A stretch of 64,000 nucleotides of DNA from Thermoguttaceae bacterium (GTDB lineage: Bacteria > Planctomycetota > Planctomycetia > Pirellulales > Thermoguttaceae): positions 1 to 64,000 of the forward strand of contig JAGBAA010000143.1 in NCBI GenBank assembly GCA_017939795.1, given 5' to 3'. A model generated the notes under the pieces. It did not search any database. It had not been told where the DNA came from and saw only the letters and a list, made by a program, of their open reading frames with translations. Shown here piece by piece: positions 7,971 to 15,757 of this stretch; the first letter of the stretch is position 1, and every line of letters begins with the position of its first letter. A program made the position numbers and the translations under genes.

Positions 7971-8702
7971 TCAGGGATCTGTCTGCGTTTCCGGGTCCTC
8001 GCCGAGGAATTCCGTCCATGTTTTCGGGAGGGGAGCTTCAACGAAGATCCGTTCTTCACGCATCGGGTGCTTGATGTTGATCGACCGGCTGTGGAGAGCG
8101 ATGGCGCGGAGACGCTCATCCTCGAACTGTTCGCCGAAAGGGACCTCGGAACCATACTGCGCATCTCCGAGGATCGGAAAACCGCGAGACGAGGACTGAA
8201 GCCGGATCTGGTGGGTGCGTCCGGTCTCCAGCTCGATCTCCAGCCACGTGCAGTTTTTCTCCGGGAAGCGTTTCTTCACGGTAAAGTGCAGAAGCGACCA
8301 GCGTCCCTCGGGGTGCCGCGACGTCACGATTTCCGAGCGCGGTTCGCCGGGGACTTTGCGGATGAAATCTTCCCAGTCGCCCCGATCTTCCGGAACCAGT
8401 CCCGAAACGAGGACCCAGTACTTTTTCTGGACGGTCCGCATCTGGAATTGGTCGGAGAGACGTTTGGCGGCGCGTACATTTCGGGCGAAGATCATGCATC
8501 CGGTCGCGGGCCGGTCGAGACGGTGCGGGACGCCGAGGTAGACATTCGCATCGTCCGGTTTTCCGTCCTGTTTGCGCACATGATCCTTGATCCGATCCAC
8601 CAGAGAATCGATCCCGGGCGGGGACTGGACCAGAATTCCTGCCGGTTTATTCAGGATGAAAACGGGACCGTCAAGGTAAATGAAATCAAGCGTAAAGTCC
8701 AT
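7971..8702 (-). CDS. RluA-family RNA pseudouridine synthase
   Basis: 243 residues, the size of single-domain RluA/RluD-like enzymes without an S4 domain. The catalytic block is 'HRLDRPATG' with Asp63; other family blocks are 'ILNKPAGILV' (16-25) and 'LETGRTHQIR' with 'GDAQYG'. The enzyme isomerises specific uridines in rRNA or tRNA to pseudouridine. The start at 8702 has only a weak ribosome binding site (CTGAG). The C-terminus ends just beyond a 'HSRSI.I.HPM' block as in the family. Target uridines cannot be assigned. It follows the kinase gene on the same strand with about 107 bp between them. Confidence 0.92.
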   Translation of the reverse strand: MDFTLDFIYLDGPVFILNKPAGILVQSPPGIDSLVDRIKDHVRKQDGKPDDANVYLGVPHRLDRPATGCMIFARNVRAAKRLSDQFQMRTVQKKYWVLVSGLVPEDRGDWEDFIRKVPGEPRSEIVTSRHPEGRWSLLHFTVKKRFPEKNCTWLEIELETGRTHQIRLQSSSRGFPILGDAQYGSEVPFGEQFEDERLRAIALHSRSINIKHPMREERIFVEAPLPKTWTEFLGEDPETQTDP

Positions 8703-8760
8703 AAAATCTCAGTTTTTTCAAAAAATTCCAGTTTTTTCGGTCTTCTGTACTGCCGACGCT

Positions 8761-8792
8761 TCAAAAATCCTGGCCTGCCGAACGTTTCAGGC
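8761..8792 (-). terminator. Possible terminator after the kinase gene
   Basis: On the minus strand GCCTG and CAGGC pair around a 10-nt loop, then a run of five T follows after a few bases. Short stem. Confidence 0.35.
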
Positions 8793-8809
8793 ATCCGGAC
8801 TGCCGAGGC

Positions 8810-10165
8810 TCACCGCTTCATGTTCCAGAGAATGTGGCGGAGGATCTCCCACAGTTTCCGCCCGACTTTTTGGCTCATCGGATCGTCCAGAACGTCCTCC
8901 ACTGTGTCCCAAAGGACGCTTTTTCCCTTTTTTTTCTCTTTTTTGTCCTTTTTCTTCCACTCCGGCTGCTGCGGATACTTCAGGACTTCTATTTCCTCGG
9001 AATGCCGACGCTGCTGCGCTTCCCACCGGCGTGCCTCGCTGTTTCTGCCATCCATTTCCGGCATCCGATTCCCGTTCACTGTCTGGGAACCGACCGTCTG
9101 CGTGCCGTTCATCGTCTGGGAACCGACCGTCTGCGTGCCGTTCATCGTCTGGGAACCGACCGTCTGCGTGCCGTTCACCGTTTGGGAACCGACCGTCTGC
9201 GTGCCGTTCACCGTTTGGGAACCGACCGTCTGCGTGCCGTTTGCCGTTTGCGGTTTTCCGGAAAGAGCCTGCACGAACGCCTCACACGTGGGGAAACGCA
9301 GTTCCCGCTCCTTGGCCAGACCTTTCAAGAGTGCCTCATTCGCGGCTGCCTCAAGCCCAGGGACCGGTTCCGGAGCTTCATTCAAAACACACTCGCGCAG
9401 GATCTGCTCATCGTCCGTCTCGAAAGGCAGATGCCCAGCGAGCAGCTCGTAGGCCACGACGGCGAGTGAGTACTGGTCGGAAAACGCATTCTGCAGACGT
9501 CCGCGAAACTGTTCCGGACTCATGTACGGCCGCGTTCCGCTGGTGGACATTCGGATCTGGGAGACCCGCGCCACACTCCGCCGGAACTCCGACGCCAACC
9601 CGAAATCAATGAGCTGAACGTCTTCCAGGATCTCAAAATTCAGGGATCCGTCGGCATTTCTGGCGAAATCGAGCATGATGTTGGCCGGCTTGACATCCCG
9701 GTGTACGACCTGCTGCCGATGCGCATAGTCAAGAGCCTGCGCGACCGGACGTAAAATTTCCGTGACCCGCTCCAGCGGCAGTTTCAGCTGACGGCGCAGA
9801 AGAAATTCGAGACTGACGCCTTCCAGAAATTTCATCACGAGATAGGATCCGAGTTCCGGATGCCTGCGCAGAACGTAAACCGGACAAATATTGGAGTGCT
9901 GAAGCGCGTGGATCGTCTGGAATGTCTCGCGCACACGTTCCATTTCCGTCTCAAAGCACTGAATATCGCGTGGGACGAACTTGATGGCGACGTCCCGATT
10001 TCCATCCAGATCCCGGGCTTTCCAGACCTCTCCCAGACCGCCGCGTCCGATTTTTTCTTCAAGCCGAAAGCCGTCAAATTCCGTACCGGCAGAATACGCG
10101 GCCGCCCCTTTTTCCGGAGCAGGCGGCATGAAAGTCACTTCACTGGGGGAAAAGTCTTCGGACAT
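8810..10165 (-). CDS. Hanks-type Ser/Thr protein kinase with 11-residue repeats
   Basis: 451 residues. The kinase domain spans about 33-300: glycine loop GRGGLGEV (40-47), Lys62, HRDVKPAN (155-162), DFG (187-189), SPEQ (216-219). All catalytic residues are present. The tail (309-364) has five 11-residue repeats of the form NGTQTVGSQTV/M, then a basic segment 'KKKDKKEKKKGKS' and a terminal helix. No transmembrane helix is evident, unlike many PknB-type kinases, so it is probably cytosolic. The many Thr/Ser residues in the repeats are plausible autophosphorylation sites (inference). ATG at 10165 with a CAGGAGA site. Confidence 0.93.
   Translation of the reverse strand: MSEDFSPSEVTFMPPAPEKGAAAYSAGTEFDGFRLEEKIGRGGLGEVWKARDLDGNRDVAIKFVPRDIQCFETEMERVRETFQTIHALQHSNICPVYVLRRHPELGSYLVMKFLEGVSLEFLLRRQLKLPLERVTEILRPVAQALDYAHRQQVVHRDVKPANIMLDFARNADGSLNFEILEDVQLIDFGLASEFRRSVARVSQIRMSTSGTRPYMSPEQFRGRLQNAFSDQYSLAVVAYELLAGHLPFETDDEQILRECVLNEAPEPVPGLEAAANEALLKGLAKERELRFPTCEAFVQALSGKPQTANGTQTVGSQTVNGTQTVGSQTVNGTQTVGSQTMNGTQTVGSQTMNGTQTVGSQTVNGNRMPEMDGRNSEARRWEAQQRRHSEEIEVLKYPQQPEWKKKDKKEKKKGKSVLWDTVEDVLDDPMSQKVGRKLWEILRHILWNMKR
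9074..9245 (-). repeat. 33-bp tandem repeat, five copies, inside the kinase gene
   Basis: Five in-frame 33-bp units encode NGTQTVGSQTV/M. Units differ by only one or two bases, which suggests recent expansion by slippage or unequal recombination. Confidence 0.9.
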
Positions 10166-10244
10166 TGGGGAAATCTCCTGAAAAAGAATGCTCCGGGATA
10201 CCGTCTGTTTTCTTCATTTTACCAAAATCGTCCCGAAAAGTAAA

Positions 10245-10278
10245 GGGGGGAGGGACAGAAAATACGCTGTCTCTCCCC
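10245..10278 (-). terminator. Likely terminator after pheA
   Basis: A 12-bp stem (10247-10258 with 10267-10278, one G-T pair) with an 8-nt loop lies about 110 bp past the pheA stop. On the minus strand it is followed by CCTTTACTTTT, a weak U-tract. Confidence 0.45.
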
Positions 10279-10385
10279 GAAAACGTGCGGACACTCCGCG
10301 AAAATTTCTCGATGGTCTTTGAAAAAAAACGTCGGTCCGCGAAAAAACAGCGTCCTGTTTTTCTCCTGACGTTCCGTCCCGGAAA

Positions 10386-11456
10386 CTAACGGTTCATCTC
10401 CGTGTAGCTGCCGAGGTAGCGGTAGGATTCCGCCTGGCAGGAGATCTCATTCAGGATCTTCGCGACGCGCTCATCCGTTCCGTCGGCGGCAAAATCGATG
10501 AAGAACGCATAGTTTCCCTGGTCCGTCGGTACCGACGTGACTCGCGTGAGGTTGATCTCCGCCTCGGCGAACATTTTCATTGCCGAGAAGAGCATTCCCG
10601 GACGGTCCGGCATGGTGAAGGTGACGGAGCATCGGTTTCCGCCATCCTCCTGAGGATTCCGGGCCAGAATAAGGAAGCGCGTGCGCGTGTTGCGTGCGTC
10701 GGCGATCCCGGTCTTCAGGACCTCCAGATTGTAGTAGCGCGCCGCCAGTTCGCTCGCGATCGCCGCTGCGCCGTCTTCCCACGTTTCCGCCAGCATTTTT
10801 GCGGCTCCGGCAGTGTCGTAGTACGCGACCGGCTGAAGTTTCATCAGGTCCACGAACGTTTTGCATTCGGTCAACGCGGCCTGTTGGGAGTAGACTTTCC
10901 GCAGGTTTCGGTAGTCCGTCCCCGGGACGATCAGAAGCGCGTGATCGACCGACATTTCGACCGCCCCCACGATGAAGAGCTTGCTGGCGAGCAGATGCGC
11001 ATTGATCTGGCTCACGATGCCGCCGACCGTGTTTTCGATCGGCACGATGCCGTAATCGTAGGACCCGATCTTCACCCCCTCAAAAACTTCTTCGACCGTC
11101 TGGCACGGGATCGGCGCGAGATCGGCGTTCCATTTGCGTGCCGCGACTTCGCTGAAAGCGCCATGCTCTCCCTGAAATGCGATCAGCGGCTTGCCTTCCG
11201 ACTGGAGGCGTTTGCTTTCCTTGAAGATCGTCCGGTAGATCTCCTCGATGACCTCCGCGGAAAGAAGCGAGCGTTCCCGTCCCTTCAGGCTCTCAAGGAT
11301 CTGGAGTTCACGTTCCGGAACATTCACGTTCTGGTGCTGCTCTCGCTTGAATTTCACGACGAGACGCGCGACTTCCAGACGTTTCTGAAGCATCTGAAGG
11401 ATCGAATTGTCCAACCGGTCGATCTCATGACGAAGTGACTGAAGGTTCAGGTCCAT
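10386..11456 (-). CDS. pheA: Bifunctional chorismate mutase/prephenate dehydratase (P-protein)
   Basis: 356 residues in three domains. Residues about 1-90 are an AroQ chorismate mutase ('LRHEIDRLDNSILQMLQKRLEVARLV'-type helix, seen as conserved R, D and K residues). About 95-270 are prephenate dehydratase, including 'AFQGEHGAFSE', 'VPIENTVGG' and the catalytic TRTRF block. About 275-350 form an ACT domain starting 'RPGMLFSAMKMFAE', which senses phenylalanine in the family. It converts chorismate to phenylpyruvate for Phe synthesis. Start ATG 11456 has an AAAGGA site; the TTG 13 codons upstream does not. The leader shows attenuation features described separately. Confidence 0.96.
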   Translation of the reverse strand: MDLNLQSLRHEIDRLDNSILQMLQKRLEVARLVVKFKREQHQNVNVPERELQILESLKGRERSLLSAEVIEEIYRTIFKESKRLQSEGKPLIAFQGEHGAFSEVAARKWNADLAPIPCQTVEEVFEGVKIGSYDYGIVPIENTVGGIVSQINAHLLASKLFIVGAVEMSVDHALLIVPGTDYRNLRKVYSQQAALTECKTFVDLMKLQPVAYYDTAGAAKMLAETWEDGAAAIASELAARYYNLEVLKTGIADARNTRTRFLILARNPQEDGGNRCSVTFTMPDRPGMLFSAMKMFAEAEINLTRVTSVPTDQGNYAFFIDFAADGTDERVAKILNEISCQAESYRYLGSYTEMNR

Positions 11457-11603
11457 GGTCTGGTTTCCTTTTCTGGTTTCCTCTGGAGTTTCCAAATTTC
11501 AAAAAAAGCTCTCGATCTCATGAAAAATCCAACAAAAAAAGCCCCCGGTCTTGATCGCCGACGGCCTGGATCTTTTCATTTTCTGCTTTTTTTTCTTTTT
11601 TCT

Positions 11604-11678
11604 GAAAAACGGAACCGCCGCGATTTTAAGGAAACGCCGGGTCCGAAACAGCAATACGGTCCGGACTTCAGCGTTTCC
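11604..11678 (-). promoter_or_regulatory. pheA attenuator: competing antiterminator and terminator hairpins
   Basis: Antiterminator: GGAAACGC pairs with GCGTTTCC (8 bp) and GTCCG with CGGAC (5 bp), positions 11678-11630. Terminator: the 3' arm of that hairpin, CGGACCCGGCG (11645-11635), can instead pair with CGCGGCGGTTCCG (11622-11610) as a bulged stem of about ten pairs followed by TTTTT (11609-11604). The structures are mutually exclusive. The leader peptide stop codon lies inside the 5' arm of the antiterminator. Confidence 0.65.
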
Positions 11679-11742
11679 CGGTAAACGAGAAATACGCGAA
11701 GCAGTACTGAAAGCCGTAATTTTTCGTAATTTGATTTTCCAT
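11668..11742 (-). CDS. Phe/Tyr-rich leader peptide of pheA
   Basis: A 24-codon ORF, ATG at 11742-11740, TGA at 11670-11668. Residues 9-20 read YGFQYCFAYFSF: four Phe and three Tyr in twelve residues. It is too short for ordinary gene prediction. The predicted transcription start is only about 3 nt before the ATG, so it would be translated from a leaderless or nearly leaderless mRNA; no Shine-Dalgarno site fits. In known pheA/pheST operons, ribosome stalling at Phe codons controls a downstream terminator. The position of its stop codon in the hairpin supports the same job here. Confidence 0.65.
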   Translation of the reverse strand: MENQITKNYGFQYCFAYFSFTGKR

Positions 11743-11751
11743 AGTGCGCAA

Positions 11752-11779
11752 ATTCTACTACTTTTTGCTTTTTTGTCAA
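11752..11779 (-). promoter_or_regulatory. pheA promoter
   Basis: Minus strand TTGACA (11779-11774), 16-bp spacer, TAGAAT (11757-11752). The transcript would start near 11745 and run through the leader peptide and attenuator. Confidence 0.75.
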
Positions 11780-11790
11780 GGAGGGGGGGA

Positions 11791-11818
11791 TTGCGCGAAA
11801 AAATTTTTCGTCTATAGT
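11791..11818 (+). promoter_or_regulatory. Promoter for the HD-domain gene
   Basis: TTGCGC (11791-11796), 16-bp spacer, TATAGT (11813-11818), about 85 bp before the start codon and back-to-back with the pheA promoter. Confidence 0.6.
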
Positions 11819-11905
11819 GAAACAGAAGAACGCATTCTACCCGCGCGCACCTGATCCGGAATTCCCCGGAACGCGCAGTCTGTTTTCATCGGAAAGGATC
11901 CCGTC

Positions 11906-13240
11906 ATGCACATTTTTCAGATCCCTGAGATCCAGGAGCTGGATTCCCGAAAAAATATCCTGCGTATTCCTCCGGAAGTCGATGTTCCGCTTACGGACCG
12001 CGTTCGGAAGCTCATCGATACGGCGGAATTTCGGCGTCTGGCGCAGGTCCGGCAGCTCGGTTTCGTCGCGCTGGTCTATCCGGGGGCCGCACACTCGCGA
12101 TTTGAGCATTCCCTCGGCGTCTTTCGGCTTGCGGTGCTTCTTTTGAAACGGCTGGCGCACGATGAAGATTTTGTGCGGATCGTGCCGGTCCGTGCGTGCG
12201 AGCTTTTTCTCCTCACGGCTCTCCTGCACGATCTGGGGCACTATCCGTACTGCCATTTGATCGAGGATCTCCATCTTTCCCTTCCTTCCCATGAGGAAGA
12301 GATCGCCCGATTCCTGCTCGAGCCGGGATCCGAAATCGCAGAGATCATCCGAAACGACTGGGAGCTTTTCCCCGAAGATGTCCTCTATCTTCTCTCCGGG
12401 AAAAAACCGAAGATCCCGACGCTTCTTTCAGAGGCACCCGAACTGCACGCTCTCCTTTCCTCGATGCTTTCCGGCCCGGTGGATATCGACAAGATGGACT
12501 ACCTCCAGCGCGACAGTCTTCACGCGGGCGTCCCCTACGGCCGAAACTACGATCAGGACCGACTGCTCGCGAGCCTTTGCCTGAACGAAGCTCGGAACGG
12601 ACTCGCCATTTCTTCAAAAGGGAAGACGGCGGCGGAACTCCTCGTTTTCGCGCGCTACGTCATGTTCAGCGAAGTCTACTGGCACCATACTGTCCGGAGC
12701 GCTACCGCGATGTTTCAGAGGCTCTACTTCGACCTTCATCAGATCCACGGTCCCGCTCTTTGCCGAAAGATCCGGGATCTCTCGGACACGGAAGCCGGGA
12801 AACTCTTCTGCGAGCTGCATGCTGCTCTCCCCTCTGCCGCTCTCTGTACGTCCCTCTTTGGGCCGCGCCGGATGCTTTTCAAACAGCTGGCCGAATTCAG
12901 CTCGTTCGAGTTTCCAGAACTCTACCATCTCCTCGCACGCAAACCGTACCGGTTCCTGACTGAATTCAGTGCGGAACTCTGCCGAGAACTCCGCATTCCG
13001 GCACACGATCTGCTGATCGACGCTCCGCCGATGGGGCGCGAGATCGAATTTCGCGTCTCGATCCGCACTGCTTCCGGTTCGTTTCGACCGCTTCAGGAAC
13101 TCTCGCCTGTCGTCCGTTCCCTGGCACTGGAACAGTTCGACGATTTGGTGAAGCGCGTCCGGATCTTCCTTCATCCTCAATGGATCGAAAAGAAAGAGGA
13201 ATTCCTGAAGATCTTTACGCAAATGCTCCCGACACGCTGA
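11906..13240 (+). CDS. HD-superfamily phosphohydrolase (dNTPase-like)
   Basis: 444 residues. Blocks match the SAMHD1/YwfO-like HD family: 'FRRLAQVRQLG' (42-52), 'VYPGAAHSRFEHSLGV' (57-71), the HD pair in 'LLHDLGH' (H108, D109, H112) and 'DIDKMDYLQRDS' near residue 195. These coordinate the metals and the phosphate. The family hydrolyses dNTPs or other nucleotides to nucleosides and (tri)phosphate; the exact substrate is not clear. ATG at 11906 with an AAAGGA site 8 bp upstream. The C-terminal 180 residues are helical and less conserved. It is divergent from pheA. Confidence 0.9.
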   Translation: MHIFQIPEIQELDSRKNILRIPPEVDVPLTDRVRKLIDTAEFRRLAQVRQLGFVALVYPGAAHSRFEHSLGVFRLAVLLLKRLAHDEDFVRIVPVRACELFLLTALLHDLGHYPYCHLIEDLHLSLPSHEEEIARFLLEPGSEIAEIIRNDWELFPEDVLYLLSGKKPKIPTLLSEAPELHALLSSMLSGPVDIDKMDYLQRDSLHAGVPYGRNYDQDRLLASLCLNEARNGLAISSKGKTAAELLVFARYVMFSEVYWHHTVRSATAMFQRLYFDLHQIHGPALCRKIRDLSDTEAGKLFCELHAALPSAALCTSLFGPRRMLFKQLAEFSSFEFPELYHLLARKPYRFLTEFSAELCRELRIPAHDLLIDAPPMGREIEFRVSIRTASGSFRPLQELSPVVRSLALEQFDDLVKRVRIFLHPQWIEKKEEFLKIFTQMLPTR

Positions 13241-13302
13241 CTGTACTTCTGGGGCGGTCTCTTCGGAAACCTTGAGTACTCAAAAAGGACGCCCTCTCAA
13301 AC

Positions 13303-13412
13303 CTCCTTTGTGTCCTCAGTGAAACCTTTGCGCTTCTGCGCGAAAAGGGATCCGCATGAATTCCAAAACCGGCGTGGGGCTTTCTTTTGGCGCAGGGGCC
13401 GTCAAAAAACGC
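13303..13412 (+). repeat. Dispersed 'CTTTGCG' intergenic repeat, copy 2
   Basis: CTCCTTTGTGTCCTCAGTGAAA, then 'CCTTTGCGCTTCTGCGCG' and 'GAATTCCAAAACCGGCG', and a trailing 'CGTCAAAAAACGCG'. It fills the gap between the convergent HD gene and the secreted operon. Confidence 0.6.
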
Positions 13413-13482
13413 GAGAAACTCTTCCGCCGTCTTCGATGGTCCCCCCCTTCTAAAGAGGAGGCTAATGGAACGGAATGCATCC

Positions 13483-14664
13483 TTAGGGGATCTGCCGGAT
13501 AAGAAGCTGATGGAGTGCGTACGGGCGTTCGTTTTCCTGAAGCCGGCAGATCATCTCATGCTGATTCCGGATCCTCCGTTCCTGGATCTTGTCCACGATC
13601 CAGAGGGCCGCTTCCACTCCCAAACTCACGATCAAAACGGCACCTCCGATCACGATGGAAGCCGGATTGGGAAGCAGAATGGCGACGGCACCGACTGTAC
13701 CGACTGCCAATTGCACAGACCCGATCAGAACTTTCAACTGTGCCAGATCACGGTCCAGAATGCCGGCATGGTAGGCCATGTGCGTGGAGTAAAAGATCTG
13801 CCCACCGCGCAGCAGGTCAAAAATGACGAGCGGTTTGGCCAGATCATCCAGAATTCCCAATGATTTGACGAACAGAACTTTTCCGCCGTGGACCGCATGA
13901 AGTTCATTCGGCAGGTCCATGTGCTTCGGAAGTCCTTTCGCGTTGAACATTTCCTTCCATTGCTTGCGCAGCTGCATTTGGCTCCAGTGGAAGGTTTTTC
14001 TGCTGCTTGGCACCTGGATTCCTGCGATACTATCTGTAAGCCGGCCATCCACGATAGCGTTTCTCAAAATTTCTGCTTTTTTGGGCGAATATTCTCCCCG
14101 AGCGAGATCTCTTTGGATCTTTTTCAGCGTGTCTCGCGGAATGAGTATCTTTTGCCCCGTGTATTTGGGATTTTTCAGAGCAGCGTAAGTCGTCTGCTCC
14201 CCCATTTTCATCTGGAATTTTTCCACGACCTTTCCGTTTTTTGTCAGGATCAGGTCGGCAGGATCGTGCGGTGAGCCGAGAATCGCGGTGGATTCGACCC
14301 GCATCCCGCGAGGCAGGCGTTTCTGGACCGTCCGGATCGTGTATTCCTCAAATCCCTTTCCGGCCAATCGTGCTTTTCCGCGCATCTTGAGATATTTCCT
14401 TCGGCTTCCAAGCTCGCGGGCTTTTTCTTCGGCGAGCTTTCCAAGGACCAGATCCCGCCGTTCTTCAGGGGAAAGCGCATCCACGCTGCTGAAATCGATT
14501 TCCGTGCCGATCGCGAATCGATCGGCAGGATCCGCGATCGGAGCCGTTCCGGAAATCAGTTTTCCCAAATTCGGCTCGCGGGCGGAAAGTTCTGTACCGA
14601 ACGCCGTCAGAAAAAGAGCGAAAAACGCAAAAATTAAAATCGATTTTTTCTTCATGTTTTTCAT
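13483..14664 (-). CDS. Exported/membrane protein with nuclease-like central region
   Basis: 393 residues. Signal peptide 1-28. The central region (about 100-170) contains 'SPHDPADLILTKNG', then 'VEKFQMKMG' and 'KYTGQKILIPRD'. The spacing of Asp...(Q)xK recalls PD-(D/E)xK nuclease-like or polymorphic toxin-associated domains, but I cannot confirm the fold. Near the C-terminus a long hydrophobic stretch (about 315-365) forms one or two membrane helices, and the protein ends with a basic helix. It is the third gene of a tight operon, starting 6 bp after the previous stop, with likely translational coupling. Function unknown. Confidence 0.6.
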   Translation of the reverse strand: MKNMKKKSILIFAFFALFLTAFGTELSAREPNLGKLISGTAPIADPADRFAIGTEIDFSSVDALSPEERRDLVLGKLAEEKARELGSRRKYLKMRGKARLAGKGFEEYTIRTVQKRLPRGMRVESTAILGSPHDPADLILTKNGKVVEKFQMKMGEQTTYAALKNPKYTGQKILIPRDTLKKIQRDLARGEYSPKKAEILRNAIVDGRLTDSIAGIQVPSSRKTFHWSQMQLRKQWKEMFNAKGLPKHMDLPNELHAVHGGKVLFVKSLGILDDLAKPLVIFDLLRGGQIFYSTHMAYHAGILDRDLAQLKVLIGSVQLAVGTVGAVAILLPNPASIVIGGAVLIVSLGVEAALWIVDKIQERRIRNQHEMICRLQENERPYALHQLLIRQIP

Positions 14665-14670
14665 GGCTCA

Positions 14671-15756
14671 CTAAAACGCGGAAAGGGGAACTTTTTCAGT
14701 CAGGGTGATCTTCATGATATTATCTGCCAGAGCCGTCGGATTCCGGGAGTTCTCCAGGCATTTGTTGAGTTTCTCCTGATAGTACGGCGTAAGGGCCGGA
14801 AGAAGGTACTCCGGCGAGATCCAGCTGAGACTGTCGATCCCGCTCACATTCTCCGGCGTATTGTAGATCATGAATTTTGCCCAGAGATTGTATCGTGTCT
14901 GATTCAGGATCCGGCCTTTTTCCAGAAGTTCCTGTACACGCTGGCGGATCTGGAAAGTTTCGTCCGGCGCAGTCTCCATCAGCAGCGCGAATTCCTCCGT
15001 TTCCAGTTTCTCCTGCGTGAATTTCTGGATCTTTTCCATGAACTCGTACGTTTTGCCTTTGGCGAATGGTTCCGTGCTTTCCGGATCCCGACCGGAGATA
15101 GTCTGCCGATTGAATTCGTCCCAATTCATTTCCTTTTTGATTTCATTTCTCAGCATCAGCCGCTCGTTCTCAAGCTCCTTGAGTCCAGTCTGAATTTCAG
15201 CCAGCATATCGTTCGTTTCCGTTCCAGCGTTTTCCGCGGATCCTGTTTCACCGCTGGCCGTCAGTTTCTTTTCCAGCTCCGCCAGGTAAACGTTTACTTC
15301 CTGCTGAACTTTCCAGAAACGCTCAAATTCCGCGCGTGTCCGGCATTTCAGCGAGGTGTCCTCAAAGGACAGGGTGAACGCTTCGAGCATCGTGAGTCGG
15401 ATTTCGTCCGATGCGGGATTTTTTTCAAGAAACGGTCGGTAAAGTGCCCAGAAAGCCGCATACGCTTCCGGATATTCAGCTCCCTGCGCGAGAGCCGCCT
15501 CGATCATTGCCGCTCCCTTTTCCTGATTGGCGTTTTCCGCGTTTTGAGCAAGCGTCAGAGCTTCCCGGAACATTTCGGTCAGTTCCTGAACCGCTGCCGG
15601 ACGTTCTGCTGAAAGCGTCTCTATTGCGGGTTTGGAAACTGCCGCCGACTGCGCGTTTGTGCTGCTGAAGCAGGTCTGCGAAATGAGGAGTCCGCCCATC
15701 AACAGAGAGACTGCAGCGATCCCAACTCTGGAAAAAGTCATTTTTCGGTACTTCAT
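14671..15756 (-). CDS. Secreted protein of unknown function (operon gene 2)
   Basis: 361 residues. Signal peptide 1-36 ends near 'NAQSA'. The rest is mostly alpha-helical with a predicted coiled-coil region about 175-220, rich in Glu and Leu ('LKELENERLMLRNEIKKE'). No family recognised. The start ATG is separated from the upstream stop by a single base (TAAAATG) and has a GGAGAAA site inside the upstream gene, so the two are translationally coupled. Probably periplasmic or surface-associated. Confidence 0.65.
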   Translation of the reverse strand: MKYRKMTFSRVGIAAVSLLMGGLLISQTCFSSTNAQSAAVSKPAIETLSAERPAAVQELTEMFREALTLAQNAENANQEKGAAMIEAALAQGAEYPEAYAAFWALYRPFLEKNPASDEIRLTMLEAFTLSFEDTSLKCRTRAEFERFWKVQQEVNVYLAELEKKLTASGETGSAENAGTETNDMLAEIQTGLKELENERLMLRNEIKKEMNWDEFNRQTISGRDPESTEPFAKGKTYEFMEKIQKFTQEKLETEEFALLMETAPDETFQIRQRVQELLEKGRILNQTRYNLWAKFMIYNTPENVSGIDSLSWISPEYLLPALTPYYQEKLNKCLENSRNPTALADNIMKITLTEKVPLSAF

Positions 15757-15757
15757 T

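Noticed and set aside
8680-9612. Plus-strand ORFs with repeated 'GNRPSACRS'
   Set aside because: They are other-frame translations of the kinase gene's 33-bp repeat.
11604-11678. T-box riboswitch upstream of pheA
   Set aside because: GGAACCGCCGCG superficially recalls the T-box antiterminator core, but the consensus bulge and a specifier loop are missing, and a Phe/Tyr leader ORF explains the hairpins better.
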